Shown: one piece after another, positions 1 through 8,375 of the stretch
Layout: each line of letters begins with the position of its first letter
Numbering within the stretch: the stretch's first letter is position 1
Source: an uncultured Flavobacteriales bacterium
GTDB lineage: Bacteria > Bacteroidota > Bacteroidia > Flavobacteriales > Crocinitomicaceae
DNA: 64,000 nt
Direction of reading: 5' to 3'
Assembly: GCA_946480815.1 (NCBI GenBank)
Contig: CAMLLB010000011.1
Coordinates: 35,980 to 99,979, forward strand
Translations under genes and position numbers: made by a program
The notes under the pieces: generated by a model
Seen by the model: only the letters and a program-made list of their open reading frames with translations
Told to the model about the DNA's origin: nothing
Databases searched by the model: none

Positions 1-1500
1 TTGACCCAGTACAAAAAAGCACAACAAGCATATAACAAAGCGATTTACTTCGCAAAAATCCTGGGAGACGAAAACACCTTGCTTCAACTCTACCAGAACA
101 GTGCAAACGTGCTTGAAGTAAGTGGTTTTATTAAGGAAGCACTGAAAATGCAATTGGATGTGCATGAAATTGCTGTTCGGACCGATAACAAACTGGTTCA
201 GCTCACAAATTACGGGAATCTCGGATCGTGTTACCAAAAATTAAATCAGTTCGGGAAAGCCCGGGAAATGTATCTGAAAGCAATTCCGCTTGCCCGGGAA
301 ACCAATCAACAGGAACAGCTTGCAATGGTTTATCAAGGTTTGGGAGTCGTGGAAAGGGCTGCAGGAAATACCGATCTTGGGCTGAAATACTACCAGCAGG
401 CATTCAAATTATACAAACAGCTGCATTCAAAAACAGGTGAAGGAATTATTGCAGTAAATATCGGGAATGCGTTCGCGGATCTGAAACAAATGGATTCTGC
501 TTCTTTCTACCTGCATTATGGCCTTGAGTTGGTAAAAGACACCAAATCGTACAAACAGATTCTGAACGCCTACCGGGGTTTATCCAAAATGGAATTGGAC
601 CGGAAAAACTACGAACAGGCTGCCAAATACCTGGTTCTTCAAAACAAATACCAGGACAGCGTGGCTATTTTCCAGGGAAATGAGATCATTGCTGATGTTT
701 TTGGAAAGTACGAATTGGAAAAAAACGAACGGGCACTGGCCGAGAGTGAAGCAAAAAATGCCAAAAATCAATTATATCAAGCCATCTGGCTCGGAATTTC
801 TGTTACCTTATTATTGTTATTCGTGGTTGTATTCCTGTTTTTCAGGCATAAACGAAAGATTGCCAGAGAGGAGTTGATCCGTACCAGACAGGAAGAGCAT
901 TATTTACGGGAAAAACAGCTGAATGAACAAAAATTGAGCATTTCAAGGGAATTGCATGATAATGTAGGTTCACAGATCACCTACCTGATCTCTTCCATTG
1001 ACAATCTTTCCTATCTTGACGAAGAAAACAACGTATTGAACACCAAATTGCAGGACCTAAGTGACTTTGGAAGGAACACAATGCAGGAATTACGCAGTAC
1101 GATTTGGGCAATGAATTCCGAAGACGGAAACATTGAAACCCTGTTAACCCGTGTCGAAAGCCTCCGGAACAAAATTCCGGTTCCCATTGAAATTCACAAC
1201 AACCTGAAACAAAACCATCCGTTAAAATCAACGGAACTGCTGAATCTGTACCGCATTATCCAGGAATCGATCCAAAACACCCTGAAACATGCCGAAGCGA
1301 CCCGCATAACCATTTCGTTTGAAGAAAAACAGGATCGGATAATTCTCACTGTTACTGATAATGGCAAAGGGATCACACCCGGAAATACCGGAAACGGATT
1401 ACAGAACATGCGATATCGCTGCGAACAGATCAATGGTACATTTCTCTTGAAAACTTCTGAAAATGATGGAACAGCTATTTCCTGTACATTCGGCATCTGA
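1..1500 (+). CDS. TPR-containing sensor histidine kinase (5' end outside window)
   Basis: The reading frame is open from base 1 and begins on a non-ATG codon inside a TPR array, so the gene almost certainly starts upstream of the window. Residues 1-210 are TPR-like helical repeats, followed by a charged coiled coil, one membrane segment (about 258-281) and a HisKA_3 dimerisation domain with the phospho-acceptor His near 319 in SRELHDNVGSQ. A C-terminal HATPase domain follows, with DNGKGI and GNGLQNM. This is the NarX/LytS-like arrangement common in Bacteroidota, where TPR repeats replace a classical sensor domain. The NarL-type regulator 160 bases downstream is the expected phosphotransfer partner. 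The signal sensed is unknown. Confidence 0.9.
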   Translation: MTQYKKAQQAYNKAIYFAKILGDENTLLQLYQNSANVLEVSGFIKEALKMQLDVHEIAVRTDNKLVQLTNYGNLGSCYQKLNQFGKAREMYLKAIPLARETNQQEQLAMVYQGLGVVERAAGNTDLGLKYYQQAFKLYKQLHSKTGEGIIAVNIGNAFADLKQMDSASFYLHYGLELVKDTKSYKQILNAYRGLSKMELDRKNYEQAAKYLVLQNKYQDSVAIFQGNEIIADVFGKYELEKNERALAESEAKNAKNQLYQAIWLGISVTLLLLFVVVFLFFRHKRKIAREELIRTRQEEHYLREKQLNEQKLSISRELHDNVGSQITYLISSIDNLSYLDEENNVLNTKLQDLSDFGRNTMQELRSTIWAMNSEDGNIETLLTRVESLRNKIPVPIEIHNNLKQNHPLKSTELLNLYRIIQESIQNTLKHAEATRITISFEEKQDRIILTVTDNGKGITPGNTGNGLQNMRYRCEQINGTFLLKTSENDGTAISCTFGI

Positions 1501-1544
1501 CGTATTGATTCATTCCGCTTATAATTGCACTTTTGCAAAGGTAA

Positions 1545-1616
1545 CTTCAACTCTGCTCAGTCACCTTTGTGTAATTAGAGACCCTAGGACACTGAAGGTC
1601 ATTGAGCGTAGTCGAA
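1545..1616. repeat. Degenerate REP-like inverted repeat
   Basis: The arm CTTCAACTCTGCTCAG (1545-1560) is an imperfect inverted partner of ATTGAGCGTAGTCGAA (1601-1616). It is a diverged relative of the perfect palindrome at 18398-18455 (CTTCGACTCCGCTCAG / CTGAGCGGAGTCGAAG). It separates the kinase from its regulator and overlaps the upstream in-frame ATG at 1602, which argues against that ATG being the real start. Confidence 0.6.
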
Positions 1617-1658
1617 ATGCCGAAGTATGAACGTTTAAACCTTTTCAAACATCCAGTC

Positions 1659-2315
1659 ATGATCCGAATTGCAGTAGCCGAAGACAATGCTTTCTTAGCA
1701 AAATCCATCCAGGAAAAATTAGCTCTTTTCCCGGGAGAATTGAAGTTCAAGTTTCATGCCTTCAATGGAAAACTGTTCCTGGAAAAATTAGCTCAAGACA
1801 CGACTGTAGATGTCATCTTAATGGACATTCAAATGCCGGAGATGGATGGTATTGAAACTACGCGTATTATTTCAGAACGCTACCCGCAGATCAAAGTCAT
1901 CATGCTTACGGTACTCGACGATGAAGAATCTATTTTCCAGGCAATTTTGGCCGGGGCAAACGGATACTTATTAAAAGATGAAAATCCGCGCGTCCTGCTC
2001 CAAAGTATTTTGTCCATTGTAGAAGGCGGAGCTCCCATGTCATCCGGAATTGCCTTAAAGGCATTGCGTTTATTGCGAAATCCGATCAAACCCGAAGAAG
2101 AGAAGTTCGACACAAACAAGCCGGAACTTTCACCACGGGAAATTGATGTACTCAATCAACTGAGTAAAGGAATGGATTACAAACAAATCGCTGAAAACCT
2201 CATTATATCGCCATCAACTGTTCGGAAGCACATCGAAAATATTTACAGTAAATTACAGGCCCATAACAAAATGGAAGCAGTGAAAATCGCACAAAAACAC
2301 CGTATCATAGATTAA
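1659..2315 (+). CDS. NarL/FixJ-family response regulator
   Basis: A REC domain with phospho-acceptor Asp56 in ILMDIQMPEMDG is followed by a C-terminal LuxR-type helix-turn-helix (LSPREIDVLNQLSKG, then STVRKHIENIYSKL). The length of 218 residues is standard. I chose the ATG at 1659 (MIRIAVAEDNAF) because REC domains start there; the ATG at 1602 lies in the preceding REP-like repeat. It probably receives phosphate from the TPR kinase at 1-1500 and acts as a DNA-binding transcription regulator. Its targets cannot be read from the sequence. Confidence 0.9.
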   Translation: MIRIAVAEDNAFLAKSIQEKLALFPGELKFKFHAFNGKLFLEKLAQDTTVDVILMDIQMPEMDGIETTRIISERYPQIKVIMLTVLDDEESIFQAILAGANGYLLKDENPRVLLQSILSIVEGGAPMSSGIALKALRLLRNPIKPEEEKFDTNKPELSPREIDVLNQLSKGMDYKQIAENLIISPSTVRKHIENIYSKLQAHNKMEAVKIAQKHRIID

Positions 2316-2386
2316 TTATCAATTATGAATGGTTAAATTATCAAGAGAAATTTGCTTCTTGATAATTGATAATTTACCAATTGATA
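2314..2386. terminator. AT-rich nested hairpin between convergent genes
   Basis: AATTATCAAGA (2336-2346) pairs with TCTTGATAATT (2357-2367). A second outer pair, AATTATCAATT / AATTGATAATT, flanks it. It lies between the ends of the response regulator (+) and the NUDIX gene (-), so a bidirectional terminator is the simplest reading. The GC content is low for a strong terminator. Confidence 0.5.
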
Positions 2387-2388
2387 AT

Positions 2389-2997
2389 TTAAAAATCTTT
2401 CGCCATCTCCAACACTTCTTTAATCGAATCATAGGTATTCTCACGGATCATTTTCCATTCATTCTTTTCAATCCAGATTGCCTGTGTAATTGATTCCTCC
2501 TCCTGCGGAGTTACCTCCAATGACCCGGAATAATTCAGCGCATACCACCAATTCTTTTTGATCGTCAGCCTTCCTTTGTAAGTATAGGTGTGAAATGTAA
2601 TTCCAAGCAAATGATCAATCGTTGGGCCTTTGATCCCGCATTCCTCCTCGATTTCACGGACTGCAGCTTCCCAAGGCTGTTCGTTTGCGTCCAGTTTTCC
2701 CTTTGGAATATCCCACATTCCATGTCGTTCAATAAATAAATACCGCCGATCACACTTTACTATGCCTCCGGCTGCATCCATAAATTCATATGCATGAAAG
2801 ACTTGATTGAATGCCAGATCAAAATCCTCGTAAATAACTAATAAACAAACTATTGACACTTCAAAATCAAACTGATCCAAAAGCTTTGACAAATCATTTT
2901 CGAGGGAATTCTGAACCAAATCGTATCTCTTCAAAGGCATTTCTTCCGACGAATCCAAAAATTCAATAACCGAATTATCAATAAAAACTTTGTACAT
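2389..2997 (-). CDS. NUDIX hydrolase
   Basis: The protein has a complete NUDIX box, G-x5-E-x7-REIEEECGI, beginning at GKLDANEQ, and the family is known to hydrolyse nucleoside diphosphates linked to another group. About 110 residues of unassigned sequence precede the NUDIX fold, so it is longer (202 residues) than minimal members. I chose the ATG at 2997 (MYKVFIDNSV); the longer frame would run through the divergent pyrE coding start. Only 7 bases separate this start codon from the pyrE start, so the promoters must overlap each other's 5' coding sequence. The substrate is unknown. Confidence 0.85.
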   Translation of the reverse strand: MYKVFIDNSVIEFLDSSEEMPLKRYDLVQNSLENDLSKLLDQFDFEVSIVCLLVIYEDFDLAFNQVFHAYEFMDAAGGIVKCDRRYLFIERHGMWDIPKGKLDANEQPWEAAVREIEEECGIKGPTIDHLLGITFHTYTYKGRLTIKKNWWYALNYSGSLEVTPQEEESITQAIWIEKNEWKMIRENTYDSIKEVLEMAKDF

Positions 2998-3000
2998 TTG
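2993..3000 (+). promoter_or_regulatory. Bacteroidota -7 element for pyrE
   Basis: TACATTTG matches TAnnTTTG exactly and ends 4 bases before the pyrE ATG, which implies a leaderless or near-leaderless transcript. No clear -33 TTG is visible at the usual spacing. Confidence 0.5.
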
Positions 3001-3004
3001 CAGT

Positions 3005-3646
3005 ATGATTTTAAATAAAGATCGAGCACTAAAAGTAGCGGAATTTTTGCTACAAATTAAAGCAGTAAAATTACAACCAAATTCTCCATTTACATGGGCT
3101 TCCGGTTGGAAATCACCTATATATTGTGATAACAGGATCACACTTTCTTTCCCGGCAATCAGAACCTATATCCGTCAGGGATATGCAGATGCTATTTTGG
3201 AGCATTTCGGAAAACCGGATATCATTGCAGGTGTTGCAACAGGAGGAATTGCCCAGGGAGCATTAGTAGCACAGGAATTAGGAATTCCTTTTATTTACGT
3301 GCGCAGCTCTGCGAAAGCTCACGGAATGGGGAATATGATCGAAGGTCATTTTGAAAAAGGACAACGCGTTGTCGTAATTGAAGACCTGATTTCAACAGGC
3401 GGAAGCAGCCTGCAAGCTGTTCATGCTTTGAGAGAAGCTGGCCTGGAAGTAAAAGGATTGGTTGCGATCTTTACTTATGGCTTTGATGTCTCCATGAAAA
3501 ATTTCGCCAATGCGGAATGCCCGTTTGTGACACTTACGGATTATGATCACCTGATCGACCAGGCATTGAAATCAGATTACGTGACTTCTTCCGACGTTGA
3601 TTCTTTACGTGAGTGGAAAATCAGTCCTGAAAACTGGAAAAACTGA
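3005..3646 (+). CDS. pyrE: Orotate phosphoribosyltransferase
   Basis: This enzyme makes orotidine 5'-monophosphate from orotate and PRPP, the fifth step of de novo pyrimidine synthesis. The PRPP-binding signature VVVIEDLISTGGSS and the N-terminal FTWASGWKSPIYCDNR block are intact, and 213 residues is normal for the family. I use the ATG at 3005 (MILNKDRALKVAEF) rather than the TTG five codons earlier. An SRPBCC protein follows 4 bases downstream and is probably cotranscribed. The promoter element sits almost on the start codon. Confidence 0.95.
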   Translation: MILNKDRALKVAEFLLQIKAVKLQPNSPFTWASGWKSPIYCDNRITLSFPAIRTYIRQGYADAILEHFGKPDIIAGVATGGIAQGALVAQELGIPFIYVRSSAKAHGMGNMIEGHFEKGQRVVVIEDLISTGGSSLQAVHALREAGLEVKGLVAIFTYGFDVSMKNFANAECPFVTLTDYDHLIDQALKSDYVTSSDVDSLREWKISPENWKN

Positions 3647-3650
3647 GGCC

Positions 3651-4049
3651 ATGTTATTAAAGACTGATTCTTCCCCGGTTAACGCTTCAGCACAAAAAGT
3701 ATTTGAATTTCTTTCAGATGCAAAGAATATCGAACATTTACTTCCGCAAGATAAGATTTCCGATTTCCAGTTTGACGAAAAAGGATGTTCTTTCAAAGCA
3801 CAGGGAGGAATCGTGATTCCATTGATCTATGTTTCCAAAGAACCGAATACTAAGATCGTAATGGAATCGGGTGAAAAAGCACCGTTTAATTATACCTTGT
3901 CGATTGTTCTGAAAGAAACAGGTGCCACCTGTGAAGGTCATCTCGAATTCGAAGCAAACATCAATATGTTTATGAAAATGATGGTTGAAAAACCATTGAC
4001 AAACCTGTTCCAGGTGATGACAAAGAATCTTCAAAAACAATTTGAATGA
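3651..4049 (+). CDS. SRPBCC (START/Bet v1-like) domain protein
   Basis: This is a 132-residue protein with the START-like pattern: an N-terminal strand, then a helix containing NASAQKVFEFLSDAKNIEHL, alternating strands and a long amphipathic C-terminal helix. Such folds bind hydrophobic ligands, but no ligand can be inferred. It starts 4 bases after pyrE stops and is probably cotranscribed; the pyrE-SRPBCC linkage does not by itself suggest a pyrimidine role. The start is the first ATG after the pyrE stop. Confidence 0.75.
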   Translation: MLLKTDSSPVNASAQKVFEFLSDAKNIEHLLPQDKISDFQFDEKGCSFKAQGGIVIPLIYVSKEPNTKIVMESGEKAPFNYTLSIVLKETGATCEGHLEFEANINMFMKMMVEKPLTNLFQVMTKNLQKQFE

Positions 4050-4056
4050 TATATAA

Positions 4057-4092
4057 AACAGTAGTGGCGCGATTAATCGCGCCACTACTGTT
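4057..4092. terminator. Perfect 36-bp palindrome, probable bidirectional terminator
   Basis: Two 18-base arms, beginning AACAGTAGTGGCGCG, form a perfect loopless palindrome between the convergent SRPBCC and birA genes, and it overlaps the birA stop codon. The GTAGNGG...CCNCTAC skeleton recurs in the palindrome at 17443-17478, so it may be a dispersed repeat that also terminates transcription. Confidence 0.7.
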
Positions 4093-4846
4093 ACATTTTA
4101 ACTTTACCATAATTCGCTTCGAAATTCAATTCCTGGTTGTGGTAAACCGTAATCACTCCTTCCCGTTCAACCAGTAAATTCCCAATTTGATCTACTCCAC
4201 GAATGATTCCGGTAAACGGAACAGAAATTTGACGTTCCTCCAGGGTAATTTCTTCGTCCTTCTTCCACAAAAAAGATTCGTAAGTATGTTTTAAATAATC
4301 AAAATCTCCCTGCTGAATATATTGGTAGAATTCGTTCAGATTTTTAGTGAGTGCATCCAGGACACTAAATATTTCAGGAGATTTTCCTGAAAGTTCTTCC
4401 AAAGATGTAGCGTATCCGACACTTTGAACAGGTGAAATGTTCACACCAATTCCTACGACAGCTCCTTCTACCCGACCGTTCTTCCAGTTGGTTTCGATCA
4501 GGATCCCGGCTATTTTATACGTATCAATAAAAATATCATTCGGCCATTTAATGGAAACTTTCTTAGATGTAAACGATTGGATCATCTGCCGAACCGCGAG
4601 CGCAATACCCATATTGAGATAACATAAGTGGTCAACTGACAAAAAATCAGTTTTCAAAAAATAGGTCCCGGTAAACTGCCTGGAGCCCACAGACTGCCAA
4701 TTCCTGCCTCTTTGTCCCCTTCCTGCAGTTTGGTGCTCTGCCAAAATTACAGTCCCATGCGCCAATTTCCCTTCCGAAAGTAGCTTGGCAGCATAATTGT
4801 TAGTAGAGTCTACCTCATGCAATTGGATAATTTGTTGACCAATCAT
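4091..4846 (-). CDS. birA: Biotin--[acetyl-CoA-carboxylase] ligase
   Basis: The protein attaches biotin to the carrier domain of carboxylases through biotinyl-AMP. The adenylate-binding motif GRGQRGR and the KWPNDI motif are both present, with a C-terminal SH3-like tail. At 251 residues it lacks the N-terminal winged-helix repressor domain of E. coli BirA, as is usual in Bacteroidota, so it should not regulate transcription. It is divergent from rsfS. Confidence 0.93.
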   Translation of the reverse strand: MIGQQIIQLHEVDSTNNYAAKLLSEGKLAHGTVILAEHQTAGRGQRGRNWQSVGSRQFTGTYFLKTDFLSVDHLCYLNMGIALAVRQMIQSFTSKKVSIKWPNDIFIDTYKIAGILIETNWKNGRVEGAVVGIGVNISPVQSVGYATSLEELSGKSPEIFSVLDALTKNLNEFYQYIQQGDFDYLKHTYESFLWKKDEEITLEERQISVPFTGIIRGVDQIGNLLVEREGVITVYHNQELNFEANYGKVKM

Positions 4847-4902
4847 GTTTTATTAACAAGTATTTGCATTTAACAATCACACAAATCAAGCTAATAAATG
4901 CT

Positions 4903-4910
4903 TAGATTTG
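4903..4910 (+). promoter_or_regulatory. Bacteroidota -7 element for rsfS
   Basis: TAGATTTG matches TAnnTTTG and lies 17 bases before the ATG at 4928. It falls inside the longer open frame that begins at 4898, so it helps decide the start codon of rsfS. Confidence 0.5.
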
Positions 4911-4927
4911 TACTTACAAATTTACGA

Positions 4928-5305
4928 ATGTATAAATTAAAAAACGACATAGATTCTAAAGTACTTTGCGACACTATCGTTGAGGGTATGCAAGAAAACA
5001 AAGCGAAAGACATCGTTGTATTAGACCTACGAAACATTTCAAGTGCAGTTACAGACTTTTTCGTCATTTGCTCCGGTGAATCCAGTGTGCAAGTAGATGG
5101 TATTGCCTCTACCGTGGCAAGACATACGCGAAAAGAGTTACAAGAGAAACCATGGCACCAGGAAGGGAAAACAACTTCCGAGTGGGTTCTGTTGGATTAT
5201 GTAAGCGTTGTAGCACATATTTTCTACAAAGACGCACGACATTTTTATGAATTGGAGGATCTTTGGTCAGATGCACTCAGAACAGATATTCCAAACTTGA
5301 ATTAA
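4928..5305 (+). CDS. rsfS: Ribosomal silencing factor RsfS
   Basis: RsfS binds ribosomal protein uL14 and blocks subunit joining under starvation. The family core is clear: DIVVLDLRNISSAVTDFFVI, then the HQEGKTTSEWVLLDYVSVV block and the C-terminal YELEDLW. I prefer the ATG at 4928 (MYKLKNDIDSKVL), giving 125 residues, because a -7 promoter element lies between it and the upstream ATG at 4898. ftsH follows 7 bases after the stop, so the two are probably cotranscribed. Confidence 0.9.
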   Translation: MYKLKNDIDSKVLCDTIVEGMQENKAKDIVVLDLRNISSAVTDFFVICSGESSVQVDGIASTVARHTRKELQEKPWHQEGKTTSEWVLLDYVSVVAHIFYKDARHFYELEDLWSDALRTDIPNLN

Positions 5306-5312
5306 TTCTATT

Positions 5313-7427
5313 ATGGCTGAAAATAACAATTCAAACAAACCTAAAAGGAGTCCTTATGCGATCTACTGGATCTATGCAGTAATCGTCCTGGGAATTATCG
5401 TTGCAGCTTATTACAACGGCTCTTCAGATGCCAAATTACGCAATATCAACACCTTTTATTCCTTAGCGGATTCCAGTATGATTGGCAATGCGTACATTGT
5501 AAATTACAAGCGTGTTGATTTCAAACTGAATGAGGCCGGTGAAAAAGCGATCAAAGCGAATCCAAATCCGAAAGGAGAATTAAAATACATTAAACAGGCC
5601 CTGGAAAAGAAAGGCAACGGCTTCTCTCAAAAAGGCGCTCCTGTTTTCTCTATCGACATTGTAGACGCTGGGAATTTTGAAACGAAACTGGATGAGATCA
5701 ACGAGCGTCTGGTTGCAAAAGGAAAAGCTACCATATCAGCACCACCTGTTGAAGAACGCGACTATTTCGGGTCAATCATCGGCTTCCTTTTACCGATCCT
5801 GATCATTATTTTGATCTGGGTATTCGTCATGCGCCGTATGTCGGGCGGAGGTGGCGGTGCCGGAGGTCAGATCTTCAATATCGGTAAATCCCGTGCACAA
5901 GTATACGAAAAAGGAAAATCCACCAACGTTACATTTAAGGATGTAGCCGGTTTGGAAGGAGCAAAAGAAGAGATCCAGGAAATTGTGGAATTCTTAAGAA
6001 GTCCGCAACGTTATACGGAATTGGGTGCCAAAATTCCGAAAGGAGCTTTATTGGTAGGCCCTCCGGGAACAGGTAAAACTTTACTTGCAAAAGCGGTAGC
6101 CGGCGAAGCAAAAGTTCCGTTCTTCTCGCTTTCCGGATCTGATTTCGTAGAAATGTTCGTAGGAGTCGGGGCATCACGTGTGCGTGATTTGTTCCGCCAG
6201 GCAAAAGAAAAAGCACCGGCAATCATCTTCATTGATGAAATTGATGCAATTGGTCGTGCAAGAGGTAAAAACAACGGTTTCAACTCAAACGATGAGCGAG
6301 AAAACACCTTGAACCAGTTATTGACTGAAATGGATGGTTTCGGAACAAACTCCGGAGTAATCATTTTGGCAGCAACAAACCGTGCAGATGTATTGGATGC
6401 CGCTTTGATGCGTGCAGGTCGTTTTGATCGTCAGATCTATGTAGACATGCCGGATCTGAACGAACGTAAGGAAATTTTCCAGGTCCACTTAAGACCTTTA
6501 AAGCTGGATAAAAACCTGGATATTGAATTCCTGAGCAAGCAGACTCCCGGATTCTCCGGAGCGGATATCGCAAACTTATGTAACGAAGCGGCGTTGATCG
6601 CAGCACGTAAAAATAAGAAGTTTGTTGAGCGACAAGATTTCCTTGATGCGGTTGACCGTATTATCGGTGGATTGGAGAAGAAAAACAAGATTATTACCAA
6701 AGAAGAAAAACGTGCAATTGCTTTCCACGAAGCAGGTCACGCCACTACTTCCTGGTTATTGGAGCATGCACATCCATTGGTAAAAGTAACCATTGTACCT
6801 CGCGGTCGCTCATTGGGAGCAGCATGGTATTTACCGGAAGAACGACAAATCACCACAACGGAACAAATCCTGGATGATATGTGTTCTGCTTTGGGAGGTC
6901 GTGCAGCAGAGCAACTGATCTTTGGAAAAATCTCTACAGGAGCATTAAGCGATTTGGAGAAAGTAACCAAACAGGCATATGCAATGGTTTCGATCTACGG
7001 ATTGAATGACCGCGTAGGAAATATCTCTTTCTATGACTCTCAGGGTCGTGATGCTTTTACAAAACCGTATTCCGAAGATACTGCGCGCATTATCGATGAA
7101 GAAGTTAGTAAACTGATCGAAGAACAATACCAGCGTGCATTGAAAATCCTTTCTGAAAACAAAGATAAACTGACTGCATTGGCGGATAAGCTTTTGGATA
7201 AGGAAGTGATTTTCAAAGAAGATTTGGAAGAAATTTTCGGGAAACGTTTGTGGAGTTCCGATGAGGAGATTAATACTGCGGTAAATAACCCACCGAAGGA
7301 AGATTCAACTGTAGACTTCGGTTCCGGAAATCCCACAAACGAAGATACTGCAACGAATCCCGATTCGAATGTGATCAATCCGACCATTGAACCGTTGGAC
7401 AACACAACAAACAAAACAGAAGAATAA
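5313..7427 (+). CDS. ftsH: ATP-dependent zinc metalloprotease FtsH
   Basis: This membrane-anchored AAA protease degrades misfolded and regulatory membrane proteins. Two transmembrane segments (about 13-33 and 152-172) flank a periplasmic domain. Walker A GPPGTGKT is near residue 249, Walker B IIFIDEID follows, and the zinc site HEAGH is near 472. At 704 residues it carries a Ser/Asn/Thr-rich tail of about 50 residues after the protease domain. It is preceded by rsfS and ends at a strong terminator. Confidence 0.97.
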   Translation: MAENNNSNKPKRSPYAIYWIYAVIVLGIIVAAYYNGSSDAKLRNINTFYSLADSSMIGNAYIVNYKRVDFKLNEAGEKAIKANPNPKGELKYIKQALEKKGNGFSQKGAPVFSIDIVDAGNFETKLDEINERLVAKGKATISAPPVEERDYFGSIIGFLLPILIIILIWVFVMRRMSGGGGGAGGQIFNIGKSRAQVYEKGKSTNVTFKDVAGLEGAKEEIQEIVEFLRSPQRYTELGAKIPKGALLVGPPGTGKTLLAKAVAGEAKVPFFSLSGSDFVEMFVGVGASRVRDLFRQAKEKAPAIIFIDEIDAIGRARGKNNGFNSNDERENTLNQLLTEMDGFGTNSGVIILAATNRADVLDAALMRAGRFDRQIYVDMPDLNERKEIFQVHLRPLKLDKNLDIEFLSKQTPGFSGADIANLCNEAALIAARKNKKFVERQDFLDAVDRIIGGLEKKNKIITKEEKRAIAFHEAGHATTSWLLEHAHPLVKVTIVPRGRSLGAAWYLPEERQITTTEQILDDMCSALGGRAAEQLIFGKISTGALSDLEKVTKQAYAMVSIYGLNDRVGNISFYDSQGRDAFTKPYSEDTARIIDEEVSKLIEEQYQRALKILSENKDKLTALADKLLDKEVIFKEDLEEIFGKRLWSSDEEINTAVNNPPKEDSTVDFGSGNPTNEDTATNPDSNVINPTIEPLDNTTNKTEE

Positions 7428-7442
7428 TAAACTTTAAATATT

Positions 7443-7481
7443 CCCCTGAAGTAGAATACATTCACTTCAGGGGATTTTTTT
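7443..7481 (+). terminator. Rho-independent terminator after ftsH
   Basis: CCCCTGAAGT pairs with ACTTCAGGGG across an 11-base loop and is followed by seven T residues. Its U-tract ends only 3 bases before the cdsA start codon, so it also occupies the cdsA translation-initiation region. Confidence 0.85.
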
Positions 7482-7484
7482 GGA

Positions 7485-8366
7485 ATGAAAGATGTATTGA
7501 TACGCTCCGTTTTCGGGGCTTTATTTTTGATGGTGGTTTTCACCCCTTTCGTTTACGATGTGAGAAACAATGCCAACCTGTTGAACCTGGTATTCTATGT
7601 ATTCACCCTATTGGGAACACATGAGTTGTCTGAAATGAGCAAGAAAAGCCCGTACAAACACTCGATGAAACTACCGGCCCTTCTTTTGGTAACTGCTTTG
7701 TTCATGCCTCTTTTAATTCAAACTGCAAAAGGTTTTTATCCGCAGCTTTTCAACCCGGTTTGGGATTATTTTGTTCAAACACCGGCCTTACTGGTTCTTT
7801 GGGGAATTGTAATTATTACCGTTGGTGTCCTCTCCTACTGGATCTTTAAAAAAGAAAATATCAATTTCGTATTCAAAAGTCCGTTCGTATTCAATTTCTT
7901 CTACCCGGTTTTACCCATGTGGACCCTGGCAATTGCTTACACATTGACAAACAATATCGATAAGCAGATGTTACTGATCGTACTGCTTCCTATTTATTTG
8001 AATGATACCCTGGCTTATGTTTTTGGTCGTTTGTTCGGTAAAACGCCATTGATTCCAAGTGTTTCCCCTAAGAAAACCCGTGAAGGATTTATCGGTGGTA
8101 TGATCGGTGCAGCCATCGTAATGCTTGCAATTCTTTACTTCGTGGGTTCATTCAACACAAGGAACGCAGTTGCTATTGCCGGTGTGTCTGTGCTGGCTAG
8201 TATTTTGGCAACTCTCGGAGACCTTTTTGAAAGCAAATTAAAACGTTCCATCAACATCAAAGATTCGGGAAATATCCTTCCCGGCCATGGTGGAATTCTG
8301 GACAGAATTGACGCGATGCTATTCGTAGCTCCCGTTTTATACGTACTTTTGGCACTTATTAGTTAA
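7485..8366 (+). CDS. cdsA: Phosphatidate cytidylyltransferase
   Basis: The enzyme makes CDP-diacylglycerol from phosphatidate and CTP for phospholipid synthesis. The C-terminal family signature is complete, from SKLKRSINIKDSGN through LPGHGGILDRID, and the protein has about eight predicted membrane segments in 293 residues. psd follows 9 bases downstream, giving a phospholipid pair. The ATG lies directly after the ftsH terminator, leaving no room for an independent leader. Expression may depend on read-through or on a very short transcript. Confidence 0.95.
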   Translation: MKDVLIRSVFGALFLMVVFTPFVYDVRNNANLLNLVFYVFTLLGTHELSEMSKKSPYKHSMKLPALLLVTALFMPLLIQTAKGFYPQLFNPVWDYFVQTPALLVLWGIVIITVGVLSYWIFKKENINFVFKSPFVFNFFYPVLPMWTLAIAYTLTNNIDKQMLLIVLLPIYLNDTLAYVFGRLFGKTPLIPSVSPKKTREGFIGGMIGAAIVMLAILYFVGSFNTRNAVAIAGVSVLASILATLGDLFESKLKRSINIKDSGNILPGHGGILDRIDAMLFVAPVLYVLLALIS

Positions 8367-8375
8367 CATCAAAAC

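Noticed and set aside
1602..1658. Upstream ATG giving a longer response regulator
   Set aside because: It lies in a REP-like repeat and adds residues that no REC domain has; the ATG at 1659 starts the domain.
7040..7543. 167-codon antisense frame over ftsH and cdsA
   Set aside because: It is the mirror of two certain genes, Ser/Lys-rich without domains, and crosses a terminator.
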